Source: Megalonaias nervosa
Lineage: Eukaryota > Mollusca > Bivalvia > Unionida > Unionidae
DNA: 64,000 bases
Assembly: GCA_016617855.1 (NCBI GenBank)
Contig: JAECUM010006683.1
Coordinates: 42,067-106,066, forward strand
Direction of reading: 5' to 3'
The notes beneath the pieces were generated by a model, which did not search any database, was not told the origin of the DNA, and was given only the letters and a program-made list of their open reading frames with translations. Every line of letters starts with the position of its first letter. Positions within the stretch are counted from its first letter, which is position 1. Positions 1 through 50,094 of this stretch are shown piece after piece. The position numbers and the translations under genes are program-made.

Positions 1-21118
<21,118 letters not shown>

Positions 21119-21124
<6 letters not shown>

Positions 21125-21230
21125 GACGCTAAACTGAACAAGGCCGCAAGTAAGAAAGAACGCTGAAGTCACGTGCTTTGCATATATTAAAAATCGTCGA
21201 TTTCCGTGAAGCATGACAGAAAATTATTTT
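21119..21230 (-). CDS. HNRNPA: hnRNP A/B exon 1: 5' UTR plus first two codons
   Basis: The minus strand reads ATG CAG (21124-21119) followed at once by an ideal splice donor, GTAAGT. The exon ends in phase 0, which is what the next exon (start 15058) needs, and the joined protein starts M-Q-Y-S-G-G. A first exon with only a few codons is common in hnRNP A genes. The 5' end of the UTR is not visible; I place it near 21200 only as an estimate. A CACGTG E-box lies at 21170-21175. What else: an ATG at about 16710 was considered and rejected because its donor phase does not fit. Confidence 0.7.
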
Positions 21231-21599
21231 GCATGAAAAACATGCAATAGTGAAGAATGTGCATTTACTGAAAATTATCTTAGAAATATGAATGTGTTTG
21301 ATTTTAAATCTTTATTTTATATTATCAGTCATTACATGAATTTTATCCTCTGCGTTTTTCCCGCGTTATCATACGAATAGAACTGCCCGGATGAAATTAC
21401 ATGCGCACTGTAGCACTCCAAGCAGAAGAAGAAACCTTTGTTTTATAGGTTTCAGGATAGAGTTAACAGAAGAACTTTCATTACGTGGTTGGTAAAAAAA
21501 AATTAATTATAATGTTCCACAATTGCACTGTTTTTCAAAGTCGGATATTTTAATCTGTCGGATGACGACGTCAATTAATTTGTCATATTATTCAAATAG

Positions 21600-21702
21600 A
21601 ACATGGCGGTTCCCTTCCCCGCCATGCATCTTACCGGTGGTATGTGAAGATTTACGTTGTCGTTCGATCACATTAATTAGAGTAGATATGGAGTAAATGC
21701 CA
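21600..21702 (+). other. HP1: Candidate non-coding first exon of HP1
   Basis: The HP1 start codon exon begins with an acceptor at 29537, so an upstream untranslated exon must exist. The best candidate ends at 21702, just before a GTGAGT donor and about 0.1 kb after the ATGGCGG/CCGCCAT pair. The 5' limit is a guess. Another first exon within 21.7-29.5 kb is possible. Confidence 0.35.
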
Positions 21703-22267
21703 GTGAGTTATGTCTGTAGTAAATTTCGTTAGTTATATAACCAAGCAAGTTAGAGACGGCAGACTTTTCCAGCAAGAGACGATTCCCTTGAGAGCCGAGG
21801 GCTGTTCATTGCCGGCCCTTTGCTGCTTATCCCAGTTACACAAGCGGAGTAAGGGTACATTGTCACTGCCACATAACATATAATGTATGAGGGGAAAAGA
21901 AAGATCGATGACAAAAAGTTTGACATGGACTGGTCATTACATAACAAGTACTCTCGTCGGTTTATATTCCTTTATGTGTAATAAAGGGACGTCTGATAAT
22001 AATTTGCAACAAAAGTCACAAGAGATGGGGTTCAGGAGTTTAGAAACCATAATCTTATGTGTTAAAAATTTATGAAATACTCGTTTTGCAACTGTAAATA
22101 TTCCCATTTGCTAAGTTAGATTTTTATATTGTTTATTTTGTGCTTCAGCATAGAATTGACAACTTGTGAACCTTGATAATGTACTAATCAAATTTAGTTT
22201 AACAAGCAGTCATGTTAAGCCGATGTACTGTGATGTGAACCAGAAAACTTGAGACCAGCAGTATGTG

Positions 22268-22580
22268 ATCTCCGGTGGCCTAGTGGTAGAGCGTCCGCCT
22301 TGGATGTGGGAGGTCGCGGGTTCGAACCCTGGTTAAGTCATACCAAAGACTTTCAAAAACGGTTCTTACAGCTGCCTCGCTTGGTGCTCAGCATTAAGAG
22401 AGTAGTGTTAGGACTGGTTGGCCTGGTGTCAGGATAATGTGACTGGGTGGAGACATCACGCTACATGTCTGCGGCATGATGCCCCAGTGCTAGACATCAC
22501 TATAAACTGCCACACTGCAGACATCGTAGCGATATGTCTGAAATATTGTTAAAGCTACGTTAAAAAATCCAAATCACACT
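22268..22580 (+). mobile_element. tRNA-derived SINE, mollusc-type body
   Basis: RNA polymerase III promoter boxes are clear: box A TGGCCTAGTGG (22276-22286) and box B GGTTCGAACCC (22319-22329), spaced as in a tRNA. The body has GCTCAGCATTAAGAGAGTAG and a CTGCGGCATGATG segment. It ends near AATATTGTTAAAGCTACGTTAAA, a tail style I know from mollusc SINEs. The plus orientation agrees with the HP1 gene. Confidence 0.85.
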
Positions 22581-22959
22581 GGTACACTTGGTTTCAAACT
22601 AATTTTATGACGAAATAGTGTACAAGAGGCAGTTAAAATATCCAGATCACCGATTTTATTCTTAAAACACAAAACTGCTATATACATACTATTAAAGTTT
22701 CGAAACACAGGTTTGTATGTTTTTATCATTGAAGGATAACATGCGTAAATTGGGTAGTGATAGGGACCTAGTTGCCAACACTGGAAATGGTTACTGGTCA
22801 GTCAGCTATCAAAACACATGCCTGTGAATGTGCAAGAGTTTGTCAGCAATCAAAACTAGGCCTAGCTACTGATGGCTTGAAGAATACCTTTCACTACAAC
22901 ACAATACTAGAATAAACCAGCCTAAGGTGAGGGGGCATCTCAAAAGGTATTAGTCAATG

Positions 22960-23180
22960 TACCTTTAAAAAAAAATATTTGCTGTATTCTTGATAATGTG
23001 GTCTGTTTTGGATCCAATATGGAGTTGTTACAAATGATGGCTTGAATGAAACGTTACCTAATGTTTATGGTAAATTCGGTGACAGTATTTTGACAGGTGT
23101 TTATGAACTGAAGTATACACAATTTTATGTTCATTTATATGGAAATATGATTTAAAACTCATTTACACTGTTACCACAGG
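22960..23180 (-). mobile_element. piggyBac 3'-region fragment
   Basis: Aligns by eye with 24575-24780 of the piggyBac element: both have a TGTGGTCTGTTT-like block, a GAAGTATACA block and TTTATGTTCATTT. Only the non-coding 3' part is present. Confidence 0.6.
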
Positions 23181-23189
23181 ATGAATGTT

Positions 23190-24075
23190 GCAAAAGTCAA
23201 GGCATTTCTTTCGAAGTGCATCATTTACCTGTACATGCACACCCAGATCTCAGAAACGCATATGCATGCAGTAGTTAGGTGGCAAATTCAAAGGCTTGTC
23301 AGTCCTGCTTCAACAACCTGCTGAGAGTGAAAACATGTTGATCAATCGATCATTTTAGCTGTGCTGATATTTACATGACAGAATTCAGTTGCTGAAAGGC
23401 CCCCAGATGTACATTTGCCATTATTAGAGTACATCAAAAGAACATGACACAATAGCTGGGCGGAAAGTTCAAAGACTCTGAGTAGCTGCTGAGTGGTTGG
23501 AAAATGTGCTGACATTTACTATGACTGAATTCAGAGGCAGAAATGCCCCAAGATGTAAATGTGGTCATTATAAAAGTAAATAAAATTAACAGATTTAGCT
23601 TTTTCATTATTGTGTTCGTTTCCTAGTGTAGCAAAATAAGTAGTGTGTACTCGAAATCAAGACACGTCGAGACTTAGAGAAAATGCCGTTTACAAAATTT
23701 GGATAAGCATTTTGGGTAAAATGGCAATTTGACTAAGATTGTAATGAGATTCAAAAGAGTGCTGAAGTTGTTAGAACTGATAGTTCAGATGGAACAGTAA
23801 CAAAGTGTAAGAAAGTGTGTGATGCCCATCTTAGTGTTTAGAATAATGCCTTTCCTCGAATGGACAATTCTGTCTCAGTCTGATGAGGGTCAAGTCCTAT
23901 ATGTCAGTGATGTAAAGAACATGGAAAATTAAACTATGACAACCACTGGTTCTTCTCATTTGGACATTTAGCAACTTCAGGTATGCCCAATATGCTTATG
24001 GGGACTGCAGCTTTTGCTTGTGGGACTCGTTTTTGGCAAATAGGAGTCCTGGACTTATAGTTTTAACATCCTAGC
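23190..24075 (-). repeat. Dispersed repeat, inverted copy
   Basis: The reverse complement of about 39412-40250. Shared marks are GAGTCCTGGACT with CTAGCGAGAC at one end (24040-24075) and GCAAATTCAAAGGCTTGTCAGTCCTGC at the other (23281-23307). Inside, a unit of about 170 bp seems duplicated (23290-23400 and 23455-23570). No protein is recognised. Confidence 0.65.
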
Positions 24076-24286
24076 GAGACCTCTGACACCTGTACAGACA
24101 TAAAAATCATTGCCAGAATTGTACTTTTGTTTGGCAGTCACAGAAGGAAGTACTGTGAGCATTGCATTACAGGGGTACATCACTTTTTACATGCCATTGT
24201 TTTGGTCTTTTCCTGAGTGACCATATAATTGCAATGTTTCTTGTTGCACACAATCCACTCCTGTCTGATCCACCTGCACTAATTAA

Positions 24287-25630
24287 CCCTTTCACCACTA
24301 AGTAACTACAATGGGAAAGACTACCATTCAACACTAAGTAACTTTCAAGATCTTAATAAATGTAGGCAACATATTTTCAGCGACTTGTATAAATTTTATT
24401 TCTTGTGATAGGAATACATATTTGGTACCATTGTAAAGAAGACAAATTCAGGTTTCTGCAAATATTCTCGTAAGCAAGTTTAATCTCACACAGATGATTA
24501 TACATATAAATCAAAAGGTAAGTTAAACGCAAATTTCACTGTATTCTCTATCAAATGTTGAATAAAGTGTTTAAAGAGTAATATGTGGTCTGTTTCTGAT
24601 CCATTGTGGTGGTCTTCCAAATCATGACTTAATAAATGCAATGTTATCTCAAAATTCAAGCAAATCCAAAGGTGTGTTAACGACATTTCTACAGGTATTT
24701 AAAACCTGAAGTATACAAGGTTTTATTTATGTTCATTTCAATGGAAATAAAGATGAAATGAAACAAATGTTTTGACTGTGAACCAGCTTAATTTAGCAAA
24801 CATCCAAGGCAGTATTTTGTGCAATTTGTCCCCTTGAAGATTTTGACTGGTATCATCACTGAAATGCAGGTAGCGATATACCTGAACAAACTTGTCGCGT
24901 GACATAATTTCTCCAAAATTTGATCCAACCAGCCAGAATTTCTCACTTTTATACCAATACAGTTCATCTCTGTCAAATTTCATAACTCCCATCAATATCA
25001 ACAGGCCATAAAATGACTTTTATTTCTAATAACGTGACATCAGTCCAAACACCTTTGTGTTGATTTGGGTCAGTCTCTCACTTCAGGTGTGCATTGGTAT
25101 TTGTAAATCTTGCTATTTCTGAAAACACAGTCGCTATAAAATAGCTGAAAATATTCAAGCTGTGTTCCTGATCCATCAAATACTTCTGTTGGACCTACAC
25201 GTTTGGAAAATGTGTGAATATTACGTTCCGATGGAGATTTTGTCCACTGACAAAATTCAGGTGTCTCCTACACATCGGCGAGTTCAAAACCTTCAAATTC
25301 CTCATCATCACTGTCACCAACAATATCACAAAATTCTTGTTGTATATGTTCCCTCTCTTCTTGATTTATCTTTACAAGATGAAAATTGCTGATATTTTGG
25401 ATGTACTTGGGTGACTTCGAAGATTTTCCATTTATAGATCGGAAAAAAAACCCCTTCTTGTAAAGAACCTACCTTAAAGTCCGAATGTATCCAAATAGGT
25501 TGCAAATGAATCAATGTACGAATTAAATATTTACTATTGGGGAATCTCAGACGTTGACCAATCGGTGAATTTATCGCCAAAACGAGACAGGTATGTCAGA
25601 CCACTTTACCGGTCTGCAGTGATGAAAGGG
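24287..25630 (-). mobile_element. piggyBac element, internally deleted, exact TTAA target sites
   Basis: The ends are CCCTTTCACCACT (24287) and, reverse complemented, CCCTTTCATCACT (ending 25630). Each is flanked directly by TTAA (24283-24286 and 25631-25634), the target duplication specific to piggyBac. The left subterminal region repeats CACTAAGTAACT twice. At 1344 bp it is about half the size of an autonomous element. It encodes only the transposase N-terminal part. Confidence 0.93.
24738..25340 (-). pseudogene. piggyBac transposase N-terminal fragment
   Basis: The minus strand carries an acidic segment DSDDEEFEGFELADV (about 25310-25265), as in piggyBac N-termini. A broken stretch follows with WTDVTLLEIKVIL, then an open frame from 25001 with LILMGVMKF...DELYW and IMSRDKFVQVYRYLHFSDD, the opening of the DDE_Tnp_1_7 domain. 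The last motif is the DRLHKI-like segment near 24820. Frames shift at about 25010, a stop lies near 25070, and the catalytic Asp residues are deleted. Confidence 0.85.
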
Positions 25631-26539
25631 TTAATGGCCCTTGCTACTGAGCCTACTGTTATTGTTGCTTTCACTACTGGGATGCATGAAAGGATATTTG
25701 AACGTTCCAATGAGAGCATGTGCAAGATCAAGTCGAAATGGCAGCAAGTCCTGTTTCCATTTACACGTGTTTGGGTCGATGACAGTCCCTTTGATGACAT
25801 AAGCATTATATGACGCTCCCACCACTTTGTTTCTATTTTTCTATACCATTGTACGGACTTGAAACTATTTGTCTTGGTATTTTGATCAAGCCAGTCTACT
25901 CATATTGTGCATTGGCAAGTACAGTAGATGCTGCTGGAAGTTCATTCTCGGTCTTGGTTCTGTGTGGTGGTCAGGACAGGTTCAGTGCATGGAGAGACAT
26001 GGGTAGTTGACAATTCTGGTGTCACTCCAATAAGATGCAAGCAAGAGACCATACCCAAGCCAGTCTAACGATCCTCTAACCAGGCATCTTGTGACTGAAT
26101 TTAATCGGATGAAGTCCTTTGGGTATTGGGGCTTTCCATCAAATTTAAAGTTGGAGGGTGTGTGGCCAAAGTAAGAGGGAAATTTGCCAACTTTGATTTT
26201 TTTTAAAAAAATTTTCAAGTAGCTCTGTGTAAACTAAAAGTAGCCAAGTTAAAGAAAGTACTGTAGTGGGCCTTTACAATTTGTGAGCATAGTGCTACAG
26301 TGTTAGATACTGATATAATCTGCTTCAGATGAATGTAAAAATTGTCAGAAAAATTTTACAGTGTGGATGAGTCATCAATGTAGATGACGTTTCCTTTCAT
26401 TTGCAGATCTTGTTAGTTCGGTAACTATGGCTGTCAAACCTAGATTTGTTCTCAGCAGTTCCATTTTTCACCCAAGGTAGACATAAAATTGTAGTAATAT
26501 ATTGCTATATCTTCAACCACCCATAAAGTCAGGCCAAAC

Positions 26540-28763
26540 TTGACATATTTGTTTTTATTTATTGTTTGATTCCAAGTCTACCTCTAAATGGTACTATAGC
26601 TTTATCAGCTGATATCCTCACTGAAATGCAGGAAGCATTTTACCTCATTGAATCTGTTGAATTTCACAACTTCTTTCAACCTCAAAAGGCTAGAGGAAGC
26701 TTTTATTTTAGATGGGATATCAGTCCAAGCTCCGTGTTCATATAGGTCTTTCACATCTGTCAACTTGTACGTTGGCTAATTCAAAGCCTTCACAGTGCTC
26801 AAAGAAAAAATTAATTTAATCACAGACCCAGGGCTGGTGACTTAAAATAAGGAATCGTAAGCCAGAACTAAAATTTCCATATGGCGAGAACTGGTCTGTT
26901 CATTCAGATTTTAAAGTATTTCATGTAAAGCAATGTTTTCCTCCAGGTCTTGAGGTCAGCCATCAGCCAATTGTCGACTTGCTCTGTAAATGCCCTCTTT
27001 GCTCATTGAGTCATCAGTGTTTATGTTCATTAGAATCTGAAGTGTCTCCATACAGTTTCTCTTTATACTTTTGATTTTGGTCAGAGATTCAGCTTAATGT
27101 TTAGCCAGTGTTGAATTGCTCGTGTAAGCCTGAGTAAGGCACAGCTCAATGATAATTCATGAACTTGAACATTGTAACAGCAATTAATCTAAACCATACA
27201 AAACAAAATACTGAAGTTTTTTCTGTAAATAATTTTTAGTTGATTTTCTTCCTTCTTTGTCTCACCTTTGACAAAGGATGGTCGATTTTGAATCAGAGAC
27301 TCCAAAGCCATCATGGACAATAGTTGCCAACCCTCACACTTTTGGGGTGAATTTCACGACTTTTTTAGTGACTCGAGGATTCACTCTGCATGCAAAAAAA
27401 TCACAAATCTTTAATAAAATAACCAATTTCCCATTAAGTGCTGGTTGTGATATCGGCAGTTGCCGAAACAGTCGGTATTGCTGGTCACGATATTAGTAGA
27501 ACTATAGCCGATTGATACAGTTGGCCTGGTAGCAAGCATTTTAGCGTATTTTTAATCTGTATGTATAAGAGTAGTTTTACGAATGCTTTTGAGAAAAACG
27601 GGGGCCTAACTGGAATTTTGCTCCGCGCATGCGCTGCCAACACTGATTTGAATTACCGTTCGGCATCGATATTGAAAAATATCTTCACCACCAAGGAAAA
27701 CAAAATGTATTGCACAAAAAGTGAAATTTAGTTTGGAATATACCGAAAATTGGCCATGCATTCAGCCATCGAACACCGATATACATCATGCTTTTTGCAC
27801 ACAGTGTGCCACAAATTTTAGCATTGGGCATGGTGGCCGAGAGGGCGTAACAAAAAGCACATAGAGGTTGGGAAAACTCCAGCAGATTTCGGCTCTGGAA
27901 GACCTGCAAGCTACCAACTATGAAACATTGTGAGTTTTCTTGTTGAACACAATCTACCTTTATCAGCTGGATCCCATGCTAAACATTTGTTCCGACAAAT
28001 GTTCCCGGACTTGAAGATCTCTTCACGAATTTCAGTCAAAAGTCACTAATTTTTATCCCTATTTTCACTAATTGATAGCCTGGAGGGTTGGCAGCTATGA
28101 TAGACCATAAGGATTCCTTGATTGCTTGATTAATATTGCAAATAACTTCCTGTATATTTGGCTTCAGCTGTCCAGATTACAGCTAGAAAGTAATTTAAAA
28201 GCTTGTAGTATATACATGGTAGCCTTACAATCAATTCGCTTCAACAACTTTTGATACAATTATGATGAGGTGACAATCTTCGTAAGCATAAAAGGCATGC
28301 ATGAGAATTTGCAAGTCTTAACATTTTAACAGATTTCTGCATTTCATCGGCGTAATCTGGCCGTCTGCGTTTTGAGCACTGTTTTAAATTCCTCCATCAT
28401 CACTATTGCGAACATAATGCCCCCAGGCCTGTTGTAAACATTCCTCTCTTTCCAGTATTTTCAAGTTCTTCATCCCCAGACAAGCACATCAGCCATTTGG
28501 GATGTACTTGTGTATTCTTGAAGACTTATATTTATAGATTGGAAATTCTTCCTTTCTTGTTAAGAGCATGCCATGCAGTCTTTATGTATCCAGATGGTAT
28601 GCAAAATAATCACTGTGAAATGCTTACTGTTGGAGAACCCCTAATAATGACCAATCAGCGATTATATTATCAAAATGAGATGTTTATGTGAGACCAGAAT
28701 ACTAGTATGTAGTGCTGAGAAGGGATCATTGTTCCTGTTTACATGTCTGCAGTGTTGAAAGGG
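26540..28763 (-). mobile_element. Older degenerate piggyBac copy
   Basis: 28480-28763 aligns with the right end of the element at 25395-25630 (GATGTACTTG...GAAGA, a TATAGAT block, and the terminal GTTGAAAGGG). 26610-26650 matches its coding part (GATATCCTCACTGAAATGCAGG). The end is followed by ATGA instead of TTAA, and the left end is not visible, so the start is approximate. A separate TIR element sits inside it. Confidence 0.6.
27320..28098. mobile_element. TIR element with TGCCAACCCTC ends, nested in piggyBac relic
   Basis: Left end ATAGTTGCCAACCCTC (27320-27335); right end reverse complemented ATAGCTGCCAACCCTC (28083-28098). About 780 bp with no coding frame recognised. It contains a GCGCATGCGC palindrome at 27625-27634. 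The superfamily and target duplication are unclear. Confidence 0.65.
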
Positions 28764-29550
28764 ATGAGGATGCTACAATATCGTGAAATGTGTTCATTGT
28801 GACCCATATTTGTAAAATTAGAGGATCACATTTATACCTTCTTTTGGAAAAGTGATGGTGGTTTTGAAAAATCCTAGAAGCAAACTGACATTGAAAATCA
28901 TGTCAAATTCTCCTGAATTGATGATTATATTAGAGTTGGGTTTCACCAACCGTGTCCCAAATGTTTGTCCCGAATGAACATCCTGCTGATGGATGCTTGC
29001 CATGGTGAAAATTTTAACACTTAGGAAAGGAATGTTGGAGATGGACATATCAATAAATAAATAAAAAGGTCTTAAATTCAGGGATATTATTTTCGCACAA
29101 TACAGAGTTTACTTATTCTGATCACAGATCTGCAGCAGTACATTGCACTGACACATGCAGGTTTGCATAGTTGGCAGTAAATCATGTCATACTGCATTAC
29201 TCAAACACAAGTAGTATTAATCATCAGTGCTGACTCCTAAAAATTTAAATGCGACTCCTGGATTTGACAACTTAAGGGTAGGCAACTTGATCAGTTGACT
29301 TTTTATAGGGCTGGTTGGATCTCTGCTGTAATTTATTGGAATTTAGACAACATTTTTAACAACCCTTTTAAAAACAATTCATTAAAAATCTTGACAGGTA
29401 TCGCCTCCCAAAAAATTGTCATTTCACCATTATAAATTTACAGAAAATAGAATTTTTAATGCAAGTCATACGGATAGTAAAATGGATTGTCTTTTGTGAA
29501 CCAGTTAAATAAGCAATATTAATCTACTTTTTTTAAGGTGCTAACTCAAT

Positions 29551-45603
<16,053 letters not shown>

Positions 45604-47930
45604 GACTTGCCAAACATCTGGTTTTGAAAACACTTAAAGTGGATATGAATAATTTGGCCATTATTTTAAAATCTTTTTCAGACTAATGATGGTCACATCT
45701 TGAACCAAAGGTTACTTAATGTGTTAGCAGCAGGTTTCATATTTGTCTGTAAACATAAAGAAAATTTGGAAAGAGAGGAAAAGAGATGGCATGATTAGTA
45801 ATATAGAGAGAAATTTGGAAGCAAATATTACAACTGGATGCTACAGCTAATAGTTCATAAATTACACAGATGAAAACTATGCCCACTGTAGAATGCATTT
45901 TCAAAAGACAAGAATACACAAGTGTTCTTGTGTTTTTTGTGCTGCATTACATCACAATGGTTGATGAAGTTCTGCAGATAATAGTAATATACGCATAAAA
46001 TGTTTTGCATAACATTGGGACAATTTTTTGTGCTCTTTAATAGCACATGCTGAAGACTTATATGTAGTGTTAAATGTAACCTGCATAAAGTAATAATTTA
46101 CTTGAACAGAGTAGCTGTCCCAGGAATAATTAAGCGATGCATTTTTTTATCATAGAAAAGGCTCCAGTCATTGAAACATTTACCATTAAACAATATAAAA
46201 AGTCAAACTGTTGAATCTATGTGACTCTTATTTTCTTTTACCGTCAAAACTGAGAAAGGTCTTCCCAATTTAAAATATCACCTGCTATTGCCTGTTTGCC
46301 CTCCTCTAAAACCATGGACAGATGGGGGTTGTGTTGTACATGGCAGTTGTGTTCTAGTAATATTTGTATTTTGAAGAAAAAAAGGTGATCAGAAATCCAA
46401 AATGGATGAATCAAAAATCCTGTAAATTTTCATAATTTAAAGTAAGATTCTTGTTTATTGTTCTGGTTTTGCCCTGTTTTCATGAAAAGAAGATGTGCAG
46501 AAATGATATTAAAATTGTGTATGAAATAACTTTTTAATGTTTGAGTTTGTAGCCTTATAAAAAAAAAAAGTATGTGTAGTGTAGTTAATAGTAAAATTCC
46601 AACATAATATTTAACTGGATTAAGACACATGTGACCTGCTAATTCATTGCTCACAAAACCATGGGGGGGGGAGTAACATGTTTTGATGGTGTACAGCTCC
46701 ATGAATATTTGCACGCTCTATCATGGTTGCAAGTAGATGACCCAATTAGATCTTCACTCCATTGCAACTTTGCAGGCACTACCCAAAATACATAAGGGTT
46801 ACATTCCTTGGATCACTGCATATGTCAGTTTGTATGCAAGTCAGGTTTTATTAGGTTACACGTGGGTAGTTTCATAATTTACATCATGGAGAAGGGTGCC
46901 TTTAACAAAACACAATAAAAATCCTTCAGATTATGAAAAAATGATAACCGAAATGATTTACATGTGTACACAAGAAACGTGGAACTATATTCTGCGGGTG
47001 CACACAATTAGAAGATCATAAATCAGTTGGTGCACATGTTTATGGTTCATTATGTATCTGCATGTTACGTATGTGGGGAGTACCTGTATTTACAGTTTGC
47101 CATTTTTTTGGCAAAATCTTTGATACAAAATTAAAGATATTTGTGTTAGATAAATGATATTTGATAAACTTGTTTGTAATCATGTAGAGGACCTGATTAG
47201 GGATGTCCCCAAAAAATGTTTTTTTCTGACCAGGGAAGTCACTGCTATTGTGGAGGGGTTGCCCCTAGTTGCAATTGAGAATTTTGCATAATTTTCATAT
47301 GAATTAGTTGAGTAATTAGACTACCCTGGCATACATTTTGCGTACATTTTTTTATTAAATTATAAAATGTACTTTCCCACTGTACAATGAAGGTTTAATT
47401 GGAACAGCCCTTAGATTTTTAAGATATTACAGTATATTCTTTTAAATTTAAAAATACATCCTTTTTTAGCTTTATTTTTACTTCTTTAGCACAATTTATG
47501 AAAACATTGTGAGAGGTAGATGTCAGCTTGGTCTGCTGTGGGGGCATATTGTACAGACATGAATTGGTTATATATATTTCCAGTTTTAAAATTTGCAATG
47601 TAGCTTGAAGCCTTGAAAGGCTTATTCAAGAATCAACACCTCTTTCCTCCATTTGCAAGCAACACTAAATACCATGTAATTGCTTCCCAGTAGAAGCAAC
47701 TACATAGCATTTAGGTCTTGCATTGAATAGGAATGTAGGGTAAACAGAGAGGTAATTTGTTTATTGTTCTGTTTCAGCATTTTGTAATGGTGTCAATTTT
47801 TGTTTTATCTTCCCTGACCTTAAAGCCAAGTGACTTGTGGTATGGTCATGTGATCGAGTGTTCTCTGTCCGCATTTGCTTCAGTGGTTTATATTTCTGAA
47901 CTGATTTTTAATTGATCGTGGAGTATAGGT
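45604..47930 (+). other. HP1 3' UTR and downstream flank
   Basis: AT-rich with no coding frame. The first good AATAAA hexamer I see is at 46914-46919, which would give a 1.3 kb 3' UTR. This is a guess; poly(A) sites cannot be fixed by eye. Confidence 0.4.
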
Positions 47931-50090
47931 CAATATCCAGCATCTCATTGGCTGATCTTCCTACCACTGTAGAGACAAATTTTGATAGGATTTTATCGTC
48001 AAGATCTTGGAATAGTATTATTATGAGAAAGATTCACACTTGTTAATTTCATGATCTTACATCTGGTTGGTTGAGTTTATCAACACTTGCAGCTCTATTT
48101 CTTATCGGGTTTTGATCAGAATACTTTTGTATCATCAGTATGTTCATGAGCAAGATGTATATATATTTATGCAGAAATGCCCACCATTTTGGTATCGTCA
48201 AAACTAGGCATTTAAAATAATGTTGACTCAATTGTACAAGTTCGAACAAGGCTTGTCTATCAAGTTGTAGCTAGAGGTAAATGTACATCCATGCTAATAT
48301 CTTAGACTAGGCTAAATAATTTAGTTCGCAATGTAAAATCAATCTGAATAAAACAAACAAGTCAGTTAGACTGTCCATATGTGAGAAATGATTGCAGATA
48401 TGGAGAAAAGAAAGTTGGAAATAAATGTGAGGAGTGCACATTTATGGCTTTGCCCAAACATTAAAGGAATTCAGGATGCTGTTATTTTGTTCTCATTGGA
48501 GTCTAATTGTTACTAGCTGTGTGCAAGTATTGTATAGGTACATGGGAAGATGCAGTATTCTACTAAGGTCTGTTACTTTCTAGAATGTATTTTCCATTCT
48601 AGGCAGGCTACCTAGATTATGGTAAATTGGTGTAGGGATTCCTGATAAGCAAGACCTTGGTTGGGCATCTTAGTTTATATGGTTACCCTGATCTTGTTAC
48701 CACTTTTGGAGACTGAATTTCAATTGGATTTTTCTCCAACTTGGTAAATTCAGTTACATGTTCACACTCTTCACCAGATTTGGGAACAAGTGAAAATGAT
48801 GTGATTGGCATCTGATTGTGTGAGCTTGTTATAACTCTATGATATATTTCTCATCTGATTTAAATAAAACTAAAAATGATTCTTTTACAAATATGAGCTC
48901 TGAGCATAGTGAGTATGCCTTTGTCTTTGGAAAGATTCATTTTCTTCTTATTCCATTTCTAGCAAAATTGGTAGAAATGACTAGCCAGGGATGGAAGATA
49001 GCTTATTATGGTTTATATTTTATAACAATACTTAGTAAGCCTGCTTAATGAAGTGGTGTGGTTTCTTTGGTCCCACGTTTCATGGCATAGCAACATGATT
49101 TAGTGCCACAGTTGTTAGATTATAAACCAGCTTGGCAATATTTTGTTAGGAAAGGAAAAGGTTCATTTTCTCAAAATACTCATACTATTTGTCAGTGAAA
49201 TTCAGCCTGCTGAAGGCTAGCTGTTGATAAAGGCCAGTTTTGCTAATCTACTCGTGAGTACTCTGCCCATTCTATCTTGAGAGGGATAAAATGCCCCCCT
49301 CCTTCCCCACAGCAAAATCAAATGAAGCCAAGCTCTGTGATCAGAATGTCATTTGAACCATATGTGATAAATTTTTTAAGTATGAGAAAATTGGAGAAAT
49401 ATTGGGGAATATTGTTGAAGTTTTTCCCAAAATTATTACATCAGTTTGGGGGGAGGGTTAAAGCGTTCTTTGATGAAAATCACTTTCTTGCTATTAATTT
49501 GGAAATTTTCATTTTGGGAAGTCTCGAGAAGTGTTGGCTAATATGGTACATAAGCTTTTTGTTAAGTTTGCTATATTTGTTGCTTCTAAGTTACTGGGAG
49601 GAATACCGTGGAGCTTGAACACGCATTCATCCCAGATTTGTTCTTCACAAGTTTGTAATATTTTTGGATTGTCAACAAGGATCAGCTGCTTTAATTTCTT
49701 GTTGACTCAACCAGAAAGTTGTTTGCATCATACCATGGGCAATGGGCAGGAAATAATTTTGAGCACAGCTGGCTGGTAGGTCTCGGCATTGTTCAAGACG
49801 AGCTCAACGACACTTTAACCAAGATATTAGGTTCAAGGTCAAAGGCCATTATAAAGGGTCTTATAATGCACTCAAACATAAAAGAAACCAATTTCATTGC
49901 AAGAAGAAATTTGGTATATTGGAGTTTATCAAGATTGCCTGATCTGTGTTACCATTCGTTAGTAAAAAGATATAAAAGAACAAGAAACATACCTATCATT
50001 GATACCTGGATATTCTTCTTGGCTCGCAAAATGACAGTCCTTTCAAAAGAAATGTTATGCATATGAGATCTAATTTTCCAAGCTAAATTT
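47931..50090. other. Non-coding region with scattered degenerate repeat monomers
   Basis: No gene seen. Blocks such as GTTACCACTTTTGGAGAC (48697) and the TATTTCTCATCTGATTT stretch (about 48845) resemble the 145-bp repeat at 55.6-56.6 kb. Confidence 0.4.
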
Positions 50091-50094
50091 GACC

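Larger units (their letters stand above)
21703..29537 (+). other. Probable first intron of HP1
   Basis: About 7.8 kb packed with repeats: a SINE (22268-22580), a piggyBac 3' fragment (22960-23180), an inverted dispersed repeat (23190-24075), a bounded piggyBac element (24287-25630), an older piggyBac copy (about 26540-28763) and a nested TIR element (27320-28098). The stretches 25635-26540 and 28764-29537 show nothing clear. Confidence 0.5.

Noticed and set aside
49277..50066. Chain of plus-strand frames of 82-115 codons
   Set aside because: They overlap in different frames, carry no domain, and the region resembles diverged repeat monomers.
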